A stretch of 43,062 nt of DNA from Clostridiales bacterium (GTDB lineage Bacteria; Bacillota; Clostridia; Oscillospirales; Oscillospiraceae), in NCBI GenBank assembly GCA_022772585.1, contig JALEZN010000038.1:1-43062 (forward strand), given 5' to 3'. The position numbers and the translations under genes were made by a program. Shown here piece by piece: positions 41,026-43,062 of this stretch. Numbering within the stretch: the first letter of the stretch is position 1; each line of letters starts with the position of its first letter. The notes under the pieces were generated by a model that saw only the letters and a program-made list of their open reading frames with translations, was not told the DNA's origin and did not search any database.

Positions 41026-42264
41026 ATGAATTCGCCAGTAAAAGAAGATCTGAAGAAAGCGGCGCTCCGTTATGTGGACGATAACCGCCAGGCTTTTCTG
41101 ACCCTTGGGCGTGACTTCTATCACCATCCCGAGCTGGCCTTTCGGGAAGAGTACACCGCGCAGCGGCTGCTGGAGGAATTCCGGCAATTGGGACTGGATG
41201 CGGTGGAGCGAACCGCACATACAGGTGTGACGGCCAGACTGCCGCTTGGAAAGCCGGGCCGAACCATGGGCGTTATCGCAGAGATCGACGCCCTCTATCT
41301 GCCAAACCACCCGGACGCTGATCCGGCAAGCGGCGCGGCGCATGTGTGCGGCCACCACATACAGACCGCCGCTCTGGTCGGTGTGGCCAGGACGGTCAAA
41401 GAGAGCGGGATCCTTTCCTCCCTGTCCGGTACGGTGGCTTTCTTTGGCTGTCCGGCGGAGGAGGGCTCGGTCCCTGAGAATCTCTACGATGCCCTTCGCC
41501 GTGAAGAAGGGTTCCGAAGCGCCAGCGGCAAGCAGGAGATGATCGCCCGCGGATGCTTTGACGGCGTGGAAGGGCTGCTCAGCACTCACGCCCTTATCAA
41601 TGACGAAAAAGTGACACAGCCTGCCCTGCTCTCCGCAGGCTGCGACGGTTTTAACCGCTGGGTATTCGATATTCATGGCCGCACGGCACACCCCACCATG
41701 GATCCAAGCAAAGGAGTAAACGCCCTCAACGGCGCCATGCTGGCCCTGCATGCCCTGCAATGTGTACGGGAGTCCCTTGCGCTGGACGACTATTCCATCA
41801 TCCTGACCGCACTGGACGAAATCGAACAGGCGCCCGGCGCCATTCCCGATCACGTCAGGCTCCGTATAACCACAAAAAGCAGGACCCCCGCCATTCTGGA
41901 GGAGATCGACCGCAAGGTCCTCAGCGCCGTCTGCGGCGCTGCCGCAAGTATCGGCTGCCGGATAACACATGAAAAAATCCCCGGCTATCAGTCGTTCATC
42001 TCGGATGAGGCCCTCAGCCGTGTTTATACCGCCAATTGTCAGGCGATCACAGGCGTTCCGGTCCCCACCCGACCCCACGGATATTACAGCAACGATCTGG
42101 GGGATGTTTCAAAGCTGGTCCCCACCTCTCAGATCGTAGTGGGCGGCTTTTCCGGCGCGCTTCATTCAGAGCGCTTCCATATCGACAATGAGGACATGGC
42201 CTATTTACTGCCGACCAAAATCATGACTTGTACATTGATCGATCTGCTCTGTGAAGAAGCATAA
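41026..42264 (+). CDS. M20 family amidohydrolase/peptidase
   Basis: A 412-aa M20D-type metallo-amidohydrolase. Motifs: H-H-P-E-L-A-F-R-E-E-Y-T-A (about 34-46), I-A-E-I-D-A-L (about 85), H-V-C-G-H-H-I-Q-T-A (about 105), C-P-A-E-E-G-S (about 145) and the lid-domain H-G-R-T-A-H-P. Typical members have H-x-C-G-H-D-x-H-x-A; here the metal-bridging Asp position is His and the later His position is Thr or Gln, so the metal site differs. The AbgB-like branch (aminobenzoyl-glutamate hydrolase) also departs from that motif. Probable amide or dipeptide hydrolase, last gene of the rightward set. Confidence 0.85.
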   Translation: MNSPVKEDLKKAALRYVDDNRQAFLTLGRDFYHHPELAFREEYTAQRLLEEFRQLGLDAVERTAHTGVTARLPLGKPGRTMGVIAEIDALYLPNHPDADPASGAAHVCGHHIQTAALVGVARTVKESGILSSLSGTVAFFGCPAEEGSVPENLYDALRREEGFRSASGKQEMIARGCFDGVEGLLSTHALINDEKVTQPALLSAGCDGFNRWVFDIHGRTAHPTMDPSKGVNALNGAMLALHALQCVRESLALDDYSIILTALDEIEQAPGAIPDHVRLRITTKSRTPAILEEIDRKVLSAVCGAAASIGCRITHEKIPGYQSFISDEALSRVYTANCQAITGVPVPTRPHGYYSNDLGDVSKLVPTSQIVVGGFSGALHSERFHIDNEDMAYLLPTKIMTCTLIDLLCEEA

Positions 42265-42278
42265 CGGCATACATTGAA

Positions 42279-42332
42279 TGACCCTGCCCGATCCGAACAG
42301 GTCAAACAAGACTTGCGGATCGGGCAGGGTCA
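42279..42332 (+). terminator. Terminator after the M20 gene
   Basis: A perfect 17-bp stem, TGACCCTGCCCGATCCG / CGGATCGGGCAGGGTCA, with a 20-nt loop that itself pairs (CAGGTC / GACTTG), followed by CTTTAAAA. Confidence 0.8.
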
Positions 42333-42337
42333 CTTTA

Positions 42338-42370
42338 AAAGGGGACGGACACAAGATGTCCGCCCCCTCT
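42338..42370 (-). terminator. Terminator of the metY-like gene
   Basis: On the minus strand GGGGGCGGACA, loop TCTTG, TGTCCGTCCCC, then TTTT. It lies 24 bp after the stop of the leftward gene. Confidence 0.8.
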
Positions 42371-42393
42371 TTTATTTCGTCTTCTGTTTGCAC

Positions 42394-43062
42394 TCACCGT
42401 ACCGCCGCGAAAGCCTGGTCCAGGTCGGCGATGATGTCGTCGATGTGCTCGGTACCGATGGAAAGGCGGATCGTATTGGGCTTGATGCCCTGGTCCAGCA
42501 GCTCCTCAGGGGAGAGCTGAGAGTGGGTGGTGGTGGCGGGGTGGATGACCAGGCTCTTCACGTCCGCCACGTTGGCCAGCAGGGAGAAGATCTCCAGGCT
42601 GTCGATGAACTTGTGGGCCTCCTCCTGGCCGCCCTTGATCTCAAAGGTGAAGATGGAGGCGCCGCCGTTGGGGAAGTATTTCTCATAGAGAGCGTGGTCT
42701 GGATGGCCGGGCAGACTGGGATGGTTCACATGCTCCACCTGGGGATGACTCGCCAGGAACTCCACCACCTTCTTGGTGTTCTCGGCATGGCGGTCCAGCC
42801 GCAGGGACAGGGTCTCCACGCCCTGGAGCAGCAGGAACGCGTTGAAGGGGGAGATCGTAGCGCCGGTATCCCGCAGGAGGATGGCCCGGATGTAGGTGAC
42901 GAAGGCGGCAGGACCGGCCGCATCCACAAAGCTGACGCCGTGGTAGCTGGGGTTTGGCTCGGCGATGGGTGCATATTTACCGCTGGCCTTCCAGTCGAAC
43001 TTGCCGGAATCCACGATGATGCCGCCCAGGGTGGTGCCGTGGCCGCCGATGAACTTGGTGGC
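42394..43062 (-). CDS. O-acetylhomoserine sulfhydrylase-type PLP enzyme, 5' part beyond window
   Basis: The frame is open to the window edge, so only the C-terminal about 222 residues are seen. The upstream-most residues A-T-K-F-I-G-G-H-G-T-T carry the PLP-binding Lys context of Cys/Met metabolism enzymes. N-T-K-K-V-V-E-F-L, L-F-x-x-x-A-N-V-A-D-V-K-S-L-V-I-H-P-A (here S-L-L-A-N-V-A-D-V) and T-T-H-S-Q-L are typical of MetY, which makes homocysteine from O-acetylhomoserine and sulfide. Cystathionine gamma-synthase is a less likely alternative. The apparent ATG at 43014 is internal. Confidence 0.9.
   Translation of the reverse strand, partial: ATKFIGGHGTTLGGIIVDSGKFDWKASGKYAPIAEPNPSYHGVSFVDAAGPAAFVTYIRAILLRDTGATISPFNAFLLLQGVETLSLRLDRHAENTKKVVEFLASHPQVEHVNHPSLPGHPDHALYEKYFPNGGASIFTFEIKGGQEEAHKFIDSLEIFSLLANVADVKSLVIHPATTTHSQLSPEELLDQGIKPNTIRLSIGTEHIDDIIADLDQAFAAVR

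Noticed and set aside
1-43062. CRISPR array, prophage or insertion sequence
   Set aside because: No regularly spaced repeats, no transposase or phage structural genes were seen; the only mobile-element hint is the tRNA 3' end scar.

Overview
The window looks like a chromosomal segment of a gut-type Clostridia, most likely an Oscillospirales/Flavonifractor-like organism. The evidence is GC-rich coding sequence, AGGAGG-type ribosome binding sites, SLH-anchored surface proteins, an MMPL exporter paired with a GLUG protein, a split transketolase, and selenium-free anaerobic-style purine catabolism. No species can be named from sequence alone.

Left part (1-11.9 kb): a 5'-truncated surface protein ends in three SLH domains. 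It is followed by two terminators and an orphan 23-nt tRNA 3' end that still has its own terminator, which looks like the end scar (attR) of an element integrated in a tRNA gene. Next come a leftward TetR regulator plus cytidylate-kinase-like gene. A perfect 26-bp palindrome separates them from a rightward operon of a small unknown protein, an MMPL/RND exporter, and a secreted, membrane-anchored GLUG/coiled-coil protein.

Middle (11.9-22 kb): a compact retron is present. A sigma-A-like promoter is followed by a 171-nt msr-msd candidate bounded by 9-bp a1/a2 repeats, with an AGC branch site directly after a1. A 315-aa reverse transcriptase follows, carrying the retron marks NAxxH and VTG. No effector gene is attached. 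Directly downstream is a purine-salvage/catabolism operon: guanine deaminase, NCS2 purine permease, three-subunit xanthine dehydrogenase and adenine deaminase. It is preceded by a consensus promoter and a guanine-class riboswitch that has an extra nucleotide in J3/1. The terminator of this riboswitch is built from the aptamer's own P3/P1 strands, so ligand binding should turn the operon ON. The enzymes convert adenine to hypoxanthine and guanine to xanthine, and interconvert hypoxanthine, xanthine and urate.

Housekeeping island (22-25 kb): a Na/phosphate cotransporter with a triple 11-bp-phased Pho-box-like repeat at its promoter, trmB, and a tRNA-Pro(UGG)/tRNA-Leu(CAG) pair with promoter and terminator.

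Right part (25-43 kb): a leftward operon holds an MmsA-type aldehyde dehydrogenase, split transketolase, SLC13/DASS transporter and RpiB/LacAB-type isomerase, with a divergent IclR regulator. Its gene content recalls the tail of the sulfo-transketolase pathway of sulfoquinovose breakdown. The isomerase and transporter are fused out of frame by an apparent deletion, so the operon looks damaged or misassembled. Next come an Opp/Dpp-type ABC importer (five genes, leftward) and a divergent RpiR regulator with shared A/T-palindromic sites. A rightward set follows: amidohydrolase, iron-sulfur-type flavodoxin protein, TIGR04076-like protein and M20 amidohydrolase. Together these look like an import-and-hydrolyse system for an unknown amide or N-heterocycle. 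The window ends inside a leftward O-acetylhomoserine sulfhydrylase-like gene.
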